64,000 bases of DNA, taken from NCBI GenBank assembly GCA_003577145.1, contig QEUP01000012.1, positions 1-64,000 on the forward strand. Direction: 5' to 3'. Made by a program: the position numbers and the translations under genes. How positions within the stretch are numbered: position 1 is the first letter of the stretch; every line of letters starts with the position of its first letter. Source of the stretch: Acidobacteriota bacterium (lineage in GTDB: Bacteria > Actinomycetota > Acidimicrobiia > Acidimicrobiales > Microtrichaceae). Shown here one piece after another: positions 41,603 to 50,046 of this stretch. The notes under the pieces are model-generated. The model had not been told where the DNA came from and did no database searches. It worked only from the letters and a program-made list of their open reading frames with translations.

Positions 41603-42975
41603 CCTCACTGTCGATCACGCCCGAGCTGCTCGCTCGTCACGACCGCCCGGGACCGCGCTACACGTCCTACCCGACCGCCGTCGAGTTCAGCGAGGCCTTC
41701 GGCCCCGGCGACTACGAGGTCCAACTGCGGGCGGCCTCGCAGGCGGTCTCCGAGCCTTTGTCGCTGTACGTTCACCTGCCGTTCTGCGACGCTCGCTGTT
41801 CGTTCTGTGGCTGTCATGTGGTGGTGGCTCGGCGTCCAGAGGTGGCTGAGGTCTACCTCGACAGAGTCGTGGCCGAAGCCGACAGGGTCGCCGGGCTGTT
41901 GGGCGAGCGCCGGACGCTCGGTCAGTACCACCTGGGTGGCGGAACGCCGACCTCCTACCGGCCGGAGCGGCTGAGGGAGCTGCATGTTGCGTTGACAGAT
42001 CGTTTCGACCTCTCGGCTGATTGCGAGGTCGCCATCGAGGTCGACCCGCGTGTGACCACGGCAGATCACCTCGATGCGCTGCGTTGCCTCGGCTTCAACC
42101 GGCTGTCGATGGGGGTCCAGGACGCCGACGAGACCGTGCAGGAGCTGATCGGTCGGGGCCAGACCTGGGAGCAGTCGCTTGTCACCTTCGAGCAGGCGAG
42201 GCGTCTCGCCTTCACCTCTATCAACATCGATCTCATCTACGGGCTACCGGGCCAGACGCCCGACAGCTTCGCCGACACCCTCGATCGGGTTGTCGCGCTT
42301 CGCCCCGACCGCGTGGCGGCGTATTCGTTCGCCTACGTCCCGTGGATCCGCCCGCATCAGAAGCGTCTCGATACCGCCACACTGCCGGACAGAGAGGTGA
42401 AGTTCGCACTGCTGGCCCTGGCGGTGGAAACGCTCACCGGGGCGGGTTACCGACAGATCGGCATGGACCACTTCGCCCTGCCCGGCGATGAGCTGGCGGT
42501 CGCCAGCGAGCTCGGGACCCTGTCACGCAACTTCATGGGCTACACCGTCCGCAATGTCGGCGACGTAGTCGCCCTGGGTACCTCGGGCATAAGCGACGTC
42601 CAGGGTGCCTACGTGCAGAACCACAAACGGCTGGCGTCGTACTACGGGTCCGTCGATGCGGGTGAGCTACCTGTCGAGCGCGGGATCCGTCTGAGTGGGG
42701 ACGATCTCATAAGGCGCCATGTCATCACCGAGCTCATGTGCAACAGCCGCATCAGGTTCGACGAGGTGGACGAGCGCTTCGGTATCGACTCCAGGTCGTA
42801 CTTCGCGTCGGAGCTGGAGGAGCTGGCAGGTCCCGGCTCGGAGTTGGCCGTGGTCGAGGAAGAGGAGCTCCGGGCCACGGAGCTGGGTCGGCCCTTCATC
42901 AGGAACGTGGCCATGACCTTCGACGCCTACCTCGGAGCGACCCGGGACCGCCCGGTCTTCTCGAGAACGGTGTGA
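41599..42975 (+). CDS. hemN: Oxygen-independent coproporphyrinogen III oxidase (radical SAM)
   Basis: The 458-residue enzyme has the radical-SAM motif CDARCSFCGCH (C-x3-C-x2-C plus the extra Cys of HemN), the SAM-binding HLGGGTPTS and the NIDLIYGLPGQT strand. Its length is that of true HemN rather than the shorter HemW relatives. It decarboxylates coproporphyrinogen III to protoporphyrinogen IX without oxygen, fitting the anaerobic theme. ATG 41599 overlaps the ctaA stop (ATGA), and the hemH start overlaps its own stop. It was set by this coupling, since the frame extends far upstream. Confidence 0.93.
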   Translation: MTSLSITPELLARHDRPGPRYTSYPTAVEFSEAFGPGDYEVQLRAASQAVSEPLSLYVHLPFCDARCSFCGCHVVVARRPEVAEVYLDRVVAEADRVAGLLGERRTLGQYHLGGGTPTSYRPERLRELHVALTDRFDLSADCEVAIEVDPRVTTADHLDALRCLGFNRLSMGVQDADETVQELIGRGQTWEQSLVTFEQARRLAFTSINIDLIYGLPGQTPDSFADTLDRVVALRPDRVAAYSFAYVPWIRPHQKRLDTATLPDREVKFALLALAVETLTGAGYRQIGMDHFALPGDELAVASELGTLSRNFMGYTVRNVGDVVALGTSGISDVQGAYVQNHKRLASYYGSVDAGELPVERGIRLSGDDLIRRHVITELMCNSRIRFDEVDERFGIDSRSYFASELEELAGPGSELAVVEEEELRATELGRPFIRNVAMTFDAYLGATRDRPVFSRTV

Positions 42976-43943
42976 TGGCGGCGTCTTTGGGCGTGGTCCT
43001 CACCCAGATGGGTGGACCTGCCGATCTCGACCAGGTCGAACCCTTCATCAGGTCGGTCTTCAACGATCCAGCGGTGGTGCCTCTTCCCGGAGGCCCACGC
43101 GTACGCAGGCTCGTGAGCAGCCTCGTAGCGAAGGTCCGGGGGCGCAGGGTCCGTGAGCGCTACCGCGAGATCGGGGGTGGCTCTCCGATCGGGCGGATCA
43201 CGGCCGAACAGGCGGTGCTGGTGCGGGACGAGCTCTTGTCGCGAGGCTACGCGGCAGAGGTCGTAGTAGCGCTGCGCTACGCCCAACCCGACACCGCCGC
43301 GGCCCTGTCGGCTCTTTCCACAGCAGGTGTCGAGCGCATCGTGTTGCTGCCCCTCTACCCGCAGTACAGCTTCGCCACGACAGGATCGTCCGAAGCGGAG
43401 GTGATGCGCTTGACGGCCGGGACCGGCGGGCCGCCCGTGACAGCCATCCGATCCTGGTGCGAACAGCCGCGGTATCTGGACGCTCTCGCCGGGCTGGTGA
43501 GCGAGGAACTGGAGAAGCTGCCGCGGTCGCGGGCTGACCGTGTGGCGCTGGTCTTCAGCGCCCACGGCCTGCCGGAGCGGCTCGTGCGGCGGGGCGATCC
43601 CTACCCGGAGGAGGTGCAAGCGACGGTGGCAGGTGTGCTCGACCGCCTGGCTTTCGCAGGCGAGGTGCGCCTCGGGTACCAGTCGCGCACCGGGCCGGTG
43701 GCCTGGACGGGTCCGGGGACCGACGAGGTGGTCGAGGAGTTGGGCGCGGCCGGAGTCGGGGCCGTCGTCGTCATCCCCGTCTCGTTCGTGTCCGATCACA
43801 TCGAGACCCTGCACGAGCTCGACATCGAGTTGCGTCGAGCCGCGCTGGAGGCCGGGATCACCCACTTCGCTCGGGTCCCGGCCCTCAACACGCGGCCCGA
43901 GGTCGGCCCGCTGCTCGCCGGCGTGGTCGAGGAGGCGCTGTGA
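42975..43943 (+). CDS. hemH: Ferrochelatase
   Basis: The 322-residue enzyme inserts ferrous iron into a porphyrin. It contains the metal-site FSAHGLPERLV segment and a conserved YQSRTGPVAWTGP stretch, with LLPLYPQYSFATTGS in the N-terminal half. It begins MAASLGVVLTQMGGPADLDQVEPF, a normal ferrochelatase opening. ATG 42975 shares its A with the hemN TGA (TGATG), and its stop overlaps the next GTG, so the operon is tightly coupled. In actinobacteria some members act on coproporphyrin. Here the HemN partner argues for the protoporphyrin route. Confidence 0.92.
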   Translation: MAASLGVVLTQMGGPADLDQVEPFIRSVFNDPAVVPLPGGPRVRRLVSSLVAKVRGRRVRERYREIGGGSPIGRITAEQAVLVRDELLSRGYAAEVVVALRYAQPDTAAALSALSTAGVERIVLLPLYPQYSFATTGSSEAEVMRLTAGTGGPPVTAIRSWCEQPRYLDALAGLVSEELEKLPRSRADRVALVFSAHGLPERLVRRGDPYPEEVQATVAGVLDRLAFAGEVRLGYQSRTGPVAWTGPGTDEVVEELGAAGVGAVVVIPVSFVSDHIETLHELDIELRRAALEAGITHFARVPALNTRPEVGPLLAGVVEEAL

Positions 43944-45277
43944 GTCCCACGGTCGTGATCGGCGGCGGGTTGGGCGGGTTGCTCGCCGGGGCAGAGCTGG
44001 CGCGCCGAGGCGGAGAGGTGGTCGTGCTCGAATCGTGTGGGCAGCCCGGAGGCGTCGCCCGCAGCATCGTCGACAACGGCTGGCTGTTCGACCCAGCCGC
44101 GGGTTCTGTGATCCTGCCACACCCCGCGCTGTCGCCGATCGTCGAAGCCGCAGGCATTGCGGTAGAGCCGGCCACGCCGGCGGCCCGTCGCCGGTTCGTA
44201 TACGACCGGGGCAGCCTGAGCGAGCTGAGCGAGTCCCCGGCAACGGTGTTCTCACCCCTCCTCAGTTGGCGGGGCAAGGCGCGTGCGGTCGCCGAGCCGT
44301 TCATCAGACGCACTGGCGACGCGGCTTCGGACGAGAGCCTGTCGGCGTTCCTTGCTCGGCGTTTCGGGCCGGAGGCCGGCAGGTTCGTGGCCACCCTCAT
44401 GGCCCACGGGGTGTTTGCCGGAGATCCTGCCGAGCTCAGCGCCCGGGCCGGCTTCCCGGCGATGGTGGAGCTGGAGGACGCGGCCGGAAGCATCCTCCGT
44501 GGTGCCGTCAGGCGCCTCCGGGCGCGACCGAAGGGCGCTCCGCGTCCCCGGACCCATGTGACACGCGGTGGCATGAGTGAGGTGGCCGACTCGCTGGCTG
44601 AGTACCTCGGCCCGGGCTTTCGGCCCGGCCGCGAGGTGAGCGCCATCGAGCAACGCGGGGATGGCTGGGTGGTCCATGCGGGGGAGGAGCTGGAGGCGAC
44701 GAACGTCATCGTGACCTGCTCGGCAGCGGCGGCGGCCCGCTTCGTGCCCCGCGAGCTGGCGGGGATCCTGTCTCGTTCCAAGACCGCTCCGGTCGCGGTG
44801 GTGGGTCTCGGCGGGCCTGCTCCTGACCTTCCCGTACCGGACGGGTTCGGGGTGCTGGCCGGTCCCGCTGCCGCCATCCGCGCACTGGGGTTCCTCTTCG
44901 AGTCGCAGTACGCTCCGGGACGGGCGCCGCGCCGGCACCGCCTGGCGAAGGCGATCTACGGGGGTGCAGCCGATCGGGCGATCAGCGAGCTCGACGATGG
45001 CGATCTCGTCGAGTTGGCGGTGGCGGAGCTGGGGCGGGTCATCGGCGTCACGGTGCGGCCCAGCTGGGTCCGCGTGGTCAGGCCCGGGTCGGGGATCCCC
45101 CAGTACGACGTGGGCCATCTGCGCTGGTTGAGCGAGCTCGACACCGAGTTGGGTCGCTGGCGGGGCCTGCTGCTCGGCGGGTGGTGCTATCGCGGCATCG
45201 GGTTGTCGGGGCTGGCTGCGGACGCGGTGAGGCTGGCTGACACCGTGGAGGGCCGGCGACTCGACCGCAAGCCGTAG
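43940..45277 (+). CDS. hemY: FAD-dependent protoporphyrinogen oxidase-like enzyme
   Basis: The 445-residue flavoprotein opens with the dinucleotide motif VVIGGGLGGLLAGAEL and ELARRGGEVVVLE, and has the typical C-terminal FAD loop GGWCYRGIGLSGLAADAV. Between them lies the substrate domain with the THVTRGGMSEVADSL strand. It would oxidise protoporphyrinogen IX to protoporphyrin IX between HemN and HemH. This is an oxygen-linked step in most relatives, an odd mix with oxygen-independent HemN. GTG 43940 overlaps the hemH stop (GTGA). A phytoene-desaturase-like role is less likely in this operon. Confidence 0.85.
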   Translation: MSPTVVIGGGLGGLLAGAELARRGGEVVVLESCGQPGGVARSIVDNGWLFDPAAGSVILPHPALSPIVEAAGIAVEPATPAARRRFVYDRGSLSELSESPATVFSPLLSWRGKARAVAEPFIRRTGDAASDESLSAFLARRFGPEAGRFVATLMAHGVFAGDPAELSARAGFPAMVELEDAAGSILRGAVRRLRARPKGAPRPRTHVTRGGMSEVADSLAEYLGPGFRPGREVSAIEQRGDGWVVHAGEELEATNVIVTCSAAAAARFVPRELAGILSRSKTAPVAVVGLGGPAPDLPVPDGFGVLAGPAAAIRALGFLFESQYAPGRAPRRHRLAKAIYGGAADRAISELDDGDLVELAVAELGRVIGVTVRPSWVRVVRPGSGIPQYDVGHLRWLSELDTELGRWRGLLLGGWCYRGIGLSGLAADAVRLADTVEGRRLDRKP

Positions 45278-45300
45278 CGGGCCAAATCGCGATATCCTGT

Positions 45301-45321
45301 CCGTAATTACGATCAATACGG
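45301..45321 (+). promoter_or_regulatory. Palindromic operator candidate before the RIC gene
   Basis: An AT-rich patch 30 to 50 bases upstream of the RIC start contains the perfect ten-base palindrome CGTAATTACG (45302-45311). It also contains a spaced inverted repeat, CCGTA (45301-45305) and TACGG (45317-45321). NO-responsive regulators often control this gene, but the site does not match the Rrf2-associated 18-mer at 31 kb. Confidence 0.4.
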
Positions 45322-45350
45322 CTTAGGCCGCCCCTGGGAGGAGTAGGAAG

Positions 45351-46088
45351 ATGTCAACGCTCGATCCTGACACGGTGGTGAGTTCGCTGGTGACCGAGCG
45401 CCCTTCACGGGCAACGGTCCTGGATGCCCTCGGCATCGACTACTGCTGCAACGGACACCGAACGGTTGTCCAAGCCTGTGCCAGCGCGGGGATAGGCGTG
45501 GCAGAGCTCCGAGACGCCCTGCAGAACCACGACGCGTCGAGTGACGAGGCCGACACCGAGGTCTCTGCTGCCTGGGCGACCATGCGGATCGGCGAGCTGA
45601 CAGACCACATCGAGGGTGTGCACCACACGTACACGCACGAAACCATGCCGCGCCTCGGCAGCCTGGCGGACAAGGTGGTAGGCGTACACGGGGATCGCCA
45701 TCCCGAGCTGAGCGAGATCCAAGGCGCCTACCAGGCACTTCGCAGCGAGCTCGAATCGCACCTCATGAAAGAGGAGCGGGTGCTGTTCCCCATGTGCCGC
45801 GAGCTCGACTCAGCCGAGGGCACCCCGGAGTTCCACTGCGGGACGCTGCAGAACCCGATCCGGGTCATGGGCCAAGAACACGACGTGGCCGGCGAGTTGC
45901 TTGCTCGTCTCCGGCGCCTCAGCTCCGACTACACCCCGCCTGATGATGCCTGCGAGAGCTACCGGGCGCTCTATGCGGGGTTGGAGGAGCTCGAGGCCGA
46001 TCTCCATCTGCACATCCACAAGGAGAGCAATGTGTTGTTCCCCGCCGTGTTGGCCCGCGAGGCGGAGTTGGCCGATGCGACCGGATGA
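45351..46088 (+). CDS. ytfE: RIC/YtfE-type iron-sulfur cluster repair di-iron protein
   Basis: The 245-residue protein has the short ScdA-N domain (GIDYCCNGHRTV, vicinal cysteines) and a hemerythrin-like four-helix domain. Its iron ligands are visible in HIEGVHHTYTHE, LESHLMKEERVLFP, MGQEHDVAGELL and DLHLHIHKESNVLFP. The family repairs Fe-S clusters damaged by NO or oxidants and can interact with NO itself. A purine-rich ribosome binding site (GGGAGGAG) precedes ATG 45351. Placement after the heme operon and near nitrate/nitrite enzymes suggests protection against NO made in nitrite metabolism. Confidence 0.92.
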   Translation: MSTLDPDTVVSSLVTERPSRATVLDALGIDYCCNGHRTVVQACASAGIGVAELRDALQNHDASSDEADTEVSAAWATMRIGELTDHIEGVHHTYTHETMPRLGSLADKVVGVHGDRHPELSEIQGAYQALRSELESHLMKEERVLFPMCRELDSAEGTPEFHCGTLQNPIRVMGQEHDVAGELLARLRRLSSDYTPPDDACESYRALYAGLEELEADLHLHIHKESNVLFPAVLAREAELADATG

Positions 46089-46165
46089 CCCCAGCGGTTG
46101 AGGGTGGGCACCAAGCGAGTTCTCACCGGAGTTGCAGCCTTGCCGAGGAGCATCGAAAGAAATGC

Positions 46166-46193
46166 TTGCAAACCTAGAGAAGTTAACTAATAT
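46166..46193 (+). promoter_or_regulatory. Promoter of the structured RNA gene
   Basis: TTGCAA (46166-46171), a 16-base spacer and TAATAT (46188-46193) form a good -35/-10 pair in a clearly AT-rich patch. The expected start of transcription is near 46200, right at the beginning of the structured RNA. The preceding 46089-46165 holds nothing else recognisable. Confidence 0.6.
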
Positions 46194-46199
46194 AGCCGC

Positions 46200-46349
46200 A
46201 CAACCGAGTGGCTCGGAGGACGGTGGCCGGAGCGGCAGGTCCGGGTCTGCTGAAGCACCTTGTGACGAACGGGTCGATTCCCCCTTGGTCGTTACCCGGG
46301 GTGCTTTGGGTGAGTGCAGCTCCGACCGCCGTCCTCCTTTTTCTCTTTT
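46200..46349 (+). ncRNA. Structured RNA, possibly 6S-like or a leader/attenuator
   Basis: The element is closed by a 19-nt helix: GGAGGACGGTGGCCGGAGC (46215-46233) with GCTCCGACCGCCGTCCTCC (46319-46337), with one G-U pair and one C-A mismatch. TTTTTCTCTTTT (46338-46349) follows directly. Inside are a GCAG/CTGC hairpin (46235-46250) and an AAGCACC/GGTGCTT stem (46253-46259, 46300-46306). The latter carries an inner hairpin, CGGGTCGA with TCG-TT-ACCCG (46270-46298), with a C-rich loop. A small hairpin CCGAG/CTCGG (46204-46216) overlaps the outer arm by two bases. No coding frame fits. The next gene starts 180 bases later; 46350-46529 holds no gene. A 6S-type RNA or a terminating leader are both possible. 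Confidence 0.65.
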
Positions 46350-46529
46350 CGATCGGTGGACGATGAGCCCCGGGGATGCGGCGGGAGCCCCCGCCGACGG
46401 CGACACCCACGTCCCCCGCAGCGACGAGGACGAGCAGCGCCGCCAGAGGCCGCGCTCGGCAGCACTCGGCCATGCAGGAGCGGGCCACCAGCCCGTGCCC
46501 TGCAGGCGAAACACCACCAGGGGAGGGTC

Positions 46530-47729
46530 ATGAACGCTGCGTTAGCCGAACCAGGCCTGGGCGCCGAGGCCAGGGAGATGCTTGCGGTTGTCCACCGCTT
46601 CGCCGAGGAGGAGATGCGCCCGGTCGGAACCGAGCTCGACCGTCTCGCTGATCCCTCCGAGGTGATCGCCGAGGGGTCAGCCTTCTGGAAGGTCTTCGAC
46701 CGCTACCGCCAGCTCGGGTTGCACGAGCAGGGCACCGGCGGATACGCGGGGGCCGAGGAAGCACTGCTACGCGCCCGCATCGAGGAAGAACTGGGCTGGG
46801 GTGACGCCGGGTTGGCCCTCAGCTTCGCGGTGAGCAACTTCCACCGTTTCTTCGTCCCGCTCACCGGGAACGACGAGCTGATCGAGAAGTTCGCTGGTCC
46901 GGACAGCACCGGCATCGGCTGTTGGGCGATCACCGAGCCGGACCACGGCAGCGACACCCTTGCCTTCACCGAGGATCACTTCGCGGACGCGTCGATCCGC
47001 GCCGACTGCATCGCCCGGCGGGACGGCGACGACTGGGTCATCAACGGCACCAAGGCCGCCTGGGTATCGAACGGAACCATCGCCGACGTCGCCAGCCTGT
47101 TCTGCACCATCGACGGCGACGAGGGCTTCGCGGGTGGCGGTGTCTGCATCGTGCCGCTCGACCTGCCCGGTGTCTCGCGGGGCCGACCCCTCGACAAGCT
47201 GGGACAGAGGGCGTTGCCCCAGGGTGAGATCCACTTCGACGACGTCCGCGTGCCCGGATCGCACATGGTCGTCGGCAAGGACTTCTACGGCCCGACCGTC
47301 GAGATGGTGCTGGCCTTTGCCAACGCCTACATGGGCTGCACCTTCTCCGGCGTAGCCCGCGCGGCCTACGACATGGCCCTGGCCTACGCTCGCGAGCGGG
47401 TGCAGGGCGGGGTGCCCATCATCTCGCACCAGAGCGTGCGCTCTCGGCTGTTCAAGATGTTCGCCCGGGTAGAGGCGGCACAGTCGCTCTCGCGCAGGGT
47501 CGCCCTCCTCGGCGCGGGCGGCCCGCCACCGGTCCAGTACTCGATCGCGTCGAAGACCTTCTGCACGACAACGGCGTTCGAGGTGGCTTCGGAGGCGCTG
47601 CAGATCTTCGGCGGCAACGGTCTCTCGCGTGAGTACCCCATCGAGAAGGTCCTGCGCGATGCCCGAGCCTCGATGATCGAGGACGGGTGCAACGAGGTGC
47701 TCTCCATCGTCGCCGGAGCGAAGCTCTGA
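46530..47729 (+). CDS. Acyl-CoA dehydrogenase
   Basis: The 399-residue flavoenzyme has the three-part acyl-CoA dehydrogenase fold: a helical N-terminus, the FAD-binding GCWAITEPDHGSD segment, and a C-terminal helical bundle with FGGNGLSREYPIEKVLRDAR. The catalytic Glu position is filled in MIEDGCNEVL. It makes a trans-2-enoyl-CoA and passes electrons to ETF. Which chain length or branch it prefers cannot be read. GGGAGGG precedes ATG 46530. It heads a plus-strand run with nitroreductase, thiolase and ligase genes, suggesting a fatty-acid or aromatic-acid degradation unit. Confidence 0.9.
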   Translation: MNAALAEPGLGAEAREMLAVVHRFAEEEMRPVGTELDRLADPSEVIAEGSAFWKVFDRYRQLGLHEQGTGGYAGAEEALLRARIEEELGWGDAGLALSFAVSNFHRFFVPLTGNDELIEKFAGPDSTGIGCWAITEPDHGSDTLAFTEDHFADASIRADCIARRDGDDWVINGTKAAWVSNGTIADVASLFCTIDGDEGFAGGGVCIVPLDLPGVSRGRPLDKLGQRALPQGEIHFDDVRVPGSHMVVGKDFYGPTVEMVLAFANAYMGCTFSGVARAAYDMALAYARERVQGGVPIISHQSVRSRLFKMFARVEAAQSLSRRVALLGAGGPPPVQYSIASKTFCTTTAFEVASEALQIFGGNGLSREYPIEKVLRDARASMIEDGCNEVLSIVAGAKL

Positions 47730-47763
47730 GGCGGAGGGAAGACGGTGGGTCGAGCAGAGGTCG

Positions 47764-47848
47764 TACCGGGAGCGTCCTTGGCCGGCGGGTCCGACGTACC
47801 GGGAGGGTCTTACCTACCGGGAGCGTCCTTGGCCGGCGGGTCCGACGT
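47764..47848. repeat. 34-bp repeat with 51-bp period
   Basis: Two identical 34-bp copies (47764-47797 and 47815-47848, beginning TACCGGGAGCGTCC) lie 51 bases apart between the acyl-CoA dehydrogenase and nitroreductase genes. A third, truncated TACCGGGAGGGTC sits between them. The interval is non-coding. It looks like a short tandem duplication. Confidence 0.8.
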
Positions 47849-47932
47849 CTGGCCGAGCCGTGCTCGGCACCCCCGCACGGCTGTCGTCTTTCAGCAGAGC
47901 CCGGTGCCGGGCGCGCAGAGGGAGTAACGGAG

Positions 47933-48721
47933 ATGGAGCTCAGGGAAGCCATCGGTCGTCGGCGATCGATCCGGTTCATCAGGCCCTACCGGCCGGTCGA
48001 GCCGGAGAAGATACAACGCATGCTCGAAGCAGCACGGCTGGCGTCGCACTGGGGGAACGTCCAGTCCCTGCGGGCGGTGGTCGTGTTCAGGGACTCCGCA
48101 CCCCGCGAGACGCTCGACGCTCTCTATGCACCGATCGCCGGGTACCAGATCCGCCTCGCTCCCGTGGTGATCGTCTGGTTCATCGACACCGCGGCCGTGG
48201 ACGAGCAGAGCGATCGGCTCAGGGAATTGGTCGACGCCGGCGCGCTCGGCTTTGGCGAGAAGAAGAAGACCGATCTCGAGGAGAAGCTCATCCCGGTCTT
48301 CGATGCCATCCTGGAGAGCCTCAAGCAGCCGGGGCTCGGTGAGGTCGACTGCGGCCAGGGAATCGCCCAGGCGACCCTGATGGCCTACGAGCAGGGCCTG
48401 GGCACCTGCTGCCTGGGCACGCCCAACACCGACATGATCCGAGAGCGACTCGGCCTACCCGACAGCTGCCGGGTGCTGTTGCTCCAGACGGTCGGATATC
48501 CGGCGGAGACCTGGGAAGCCGGCGGGCAGAGGCCACGTCAGGCGTTCGGGGACCTGTTCCACATGAACGAGTACGGGGCCTCCTACCCCCGTTCCGAGGA
48601 GGTCGTGGAGGAGTTGACCGGGGACAAGATGTTCACGGCCCCAGCACCGCTACCGTGGCGCGAGGAGGAGCTCGCCTACCTGCAGCGGGCTCTGGGGCTC
48701 GAGGGGACCGGCTTGTTGTGA
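47933..48721 (+). CDS. Nitroreductase-family FMN oxidoreductase
   Basis: The 262-residue flavoprotein begins MELREAIGRRRSIRFIRPYRP, the FMN-phosphate-binding opening of the family, followed by LEAARLASHWGNVQSLRAVVV. It later has DCGQGIAQATLMAYEQGLGTCCLG and LLLQTVGYPAE. A 40-residue C-terminal extension (SEEVVEELTGDKM to the end) is longer than typical. Length and motifs fit NAD(P)H- or F420-linked members; the natural substrate is unknown. CofD is encoded 3 kb downstream in the same run. ATG 47933 is used, with GGGAG ten bases upstream. Confidence 0.85.
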   Translation: MELREAIGRRRSIRFIRPYRPVEPEKIQRMLEAARLASHWGNVQSLRAVVVFRDSAPRETLDALYAPIAGYQIRLAPVVIVWFIDTAAVDEQSDRLRELVDAGALGFGEKKKTDLEEKLIPVFDAILESLKQPGLGEVDCGQGIAQATLMAYEQGLGTCCLGTPNTDMIRERLGLPDSCRVLLLQTVGYPAETWEAGGQRPRQAFGDLFHMNEYGASYPRSEEVVEELTGDKMFTAPAPLPWREEELAYLQRALGLEGTGLL

Positions 48722-48806
48722 CAGGACGGGAGCCAAGACGAGCTGTCGGGCAGTGCCGGCATGGCCGCACGGCAGCGACGACACGAAGACAAGGAGCCGT
48801 CAGCTG

Positions 48807-50039
48807 ATGGAGATGAACGCGATTGTGGCCGGGGTCGGCATGACGCCTTTCGGCAAGCACCTGGAAAGGGGCTTGAAGTCGATCGGGGCTGAGGCGGTGA
48901 CGGCGGCGCTGGCCGATGCGGGAATCGAGGGAGCCGATCTCGACGCAGCCTACGTGGGCAACGCCGCTGCCGGCCTGGTGACCGGCCAGGAGTCGATACG
49001 GGGTCAAGTGATCCTACGATCGGTGGGTCTGGGGAAGCTCCCGGTCGTGAACGTCGAGAACGCCTGTGCCAGTGCGTCCACTGCGCTTCATCAGGCGTCG
49101 GCCATGGTCAGCGCCGGCCTCTACGACTGTGTGCTCGCGCTCGGCGTAGAGAAGCTCTATCACGAGGACAAGAAGAAGTCCTTTGGCGCGTTCAGCGGGG
49201 CCGTCGATGTCGAGTTCCTCCAGGCGTTCATGACCGCCATGCAGAAATCGGCCCAAGCCGGTGGGGCCAAGTCGGCTTCTGAGGGGGCGGGCGAGAAGCG
49301 CTCGATGTTCATGGACATCTACGCCGCGGTCGCCAGAGCCCACATGGATATGTACGGCACCACGGTGGAGCAGTTCGCAGCGGTCTCGGCCAAGAACTCC
49401 CGGCACGGTCACCTCAACCCCCGGGCGCAGTTCCGCGAGGAGCTCACGGTCTCCGAGGTACTGGCAGCACCGATGATCGCCGAGCCGTTGACGCGACCGA
49501 TGTGCTCTCCGATAGGTGACGGCGCAGCCGCAGTGGTCCTCGTCAGTGAGGACAGGGCGCGGGACCTGGGCATCTCGAAGCCGGTACGGATCCGCTCCAG
49601 CGTGCTCCACTCCGGTTGGGATCACGGTATGGACGAGGAGGACGCCGCGGGTCTGTGCGTTCGCGAGGCCTACGAGGAGGCCGGCGTGGGCCCCGCCGAC
49701 CTGTCAGTGGTCGAGTGCCACGATGCCACCGCCCCCGCCGAGGTCCTGGCTTACGAGTCGCTCGGGCTGTGCTCCAAAGGGGAGGGCGGCAAGCTGGTCG
49801 AGGCCGGCGACACCTCACTCGGTGGCCGGATCCCGGTCAACACCTCAGGTGGTCTCCTGCGCAAGGGCCACCCGGTGGGCGCCACCGGGATCGCCCAGAT
49901 CGTCGAGCTCACCGAGCAGCTGCAAGGACGCTCGGGTGACCGCCAGGTAGAGGGCGCCAACGTCGGTCTGGCCCACAACGGGGGGGGCACGATCGGCACC
50001 GACGTCGCCGCCATGTGCGTCACGATCCTCACGAGCTGA
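48807..50039 (+). CDS. Thiolase-family acetyl-CoA acyltransferase (SCPx-like)
   Basis: The 410-residue enzyme has the nucleophilic Cys87 in VENACASASTAL, a catalytic His in VECHDATAPAEV, and the C-terminal NTSGGLLRKGHPVGATG strand. The first active-site loop and the N-terminus (IVAGVGMTPFGKHLERG) are those of non-decarboxylating SCPx-type thiolases used for sterols and branched or bulky acyl-CoAs, rather than FadA. AAGGAG ten bases before ATG 48807 supports the start. The acyl-CoA ligase gene follows by seven bases. Confidence 0.88.
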   Translation: MEMNAIVAGVGMTPFGKHLERGLKSIGAEAVTAALADAGIEGADLDAAYVGNAAAGLVTGQESIRGQVILRSVGLGKLPVVNVENACASASTALHQASAMVSAGLYDCVLALGVEKLYHEDKKKSFGAFSGAVDVEFLQAFMTAMQKSAQAGGAKSASEGAGEKRSMFMDIYAAVARAHMDMYGTTVEQFAAVSAKNSRHGHLNPRAQFREELTVSEVLAAPMIAEPLTRPMCSPIGDGAAAVVLVSEDRARDLGISKPVRIRSSVLHSGWDHGMDEEDAAGLCVREAYEEAGVGPADLSVVECHDATAPAEVLAYESLGLCSKGEGGKLVEAGDTSLGGRIPVNTSGGLLRKGHPVGATGIAQIVELTEQLQGRSGDRQVEGANVGLAHNGGGTIGTDVAAMCVTILTS

Positions 50040-50046
50040 GGCCCGG

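Noticed and set aside
46261-46300. Possible tRNA T-arm (GGGTCGATTCCCCC)
   Set aside because: The loop has the wrong length, and no acceptor, D or anticodon arms can be folded around it; it is part of the larger structured RNA.
46200-46349. 6C RNA motif
   Set aside because: Only one hairpin has a C-rich loop (five C), whereas the motif needs two; the long closing helix also does not fit.
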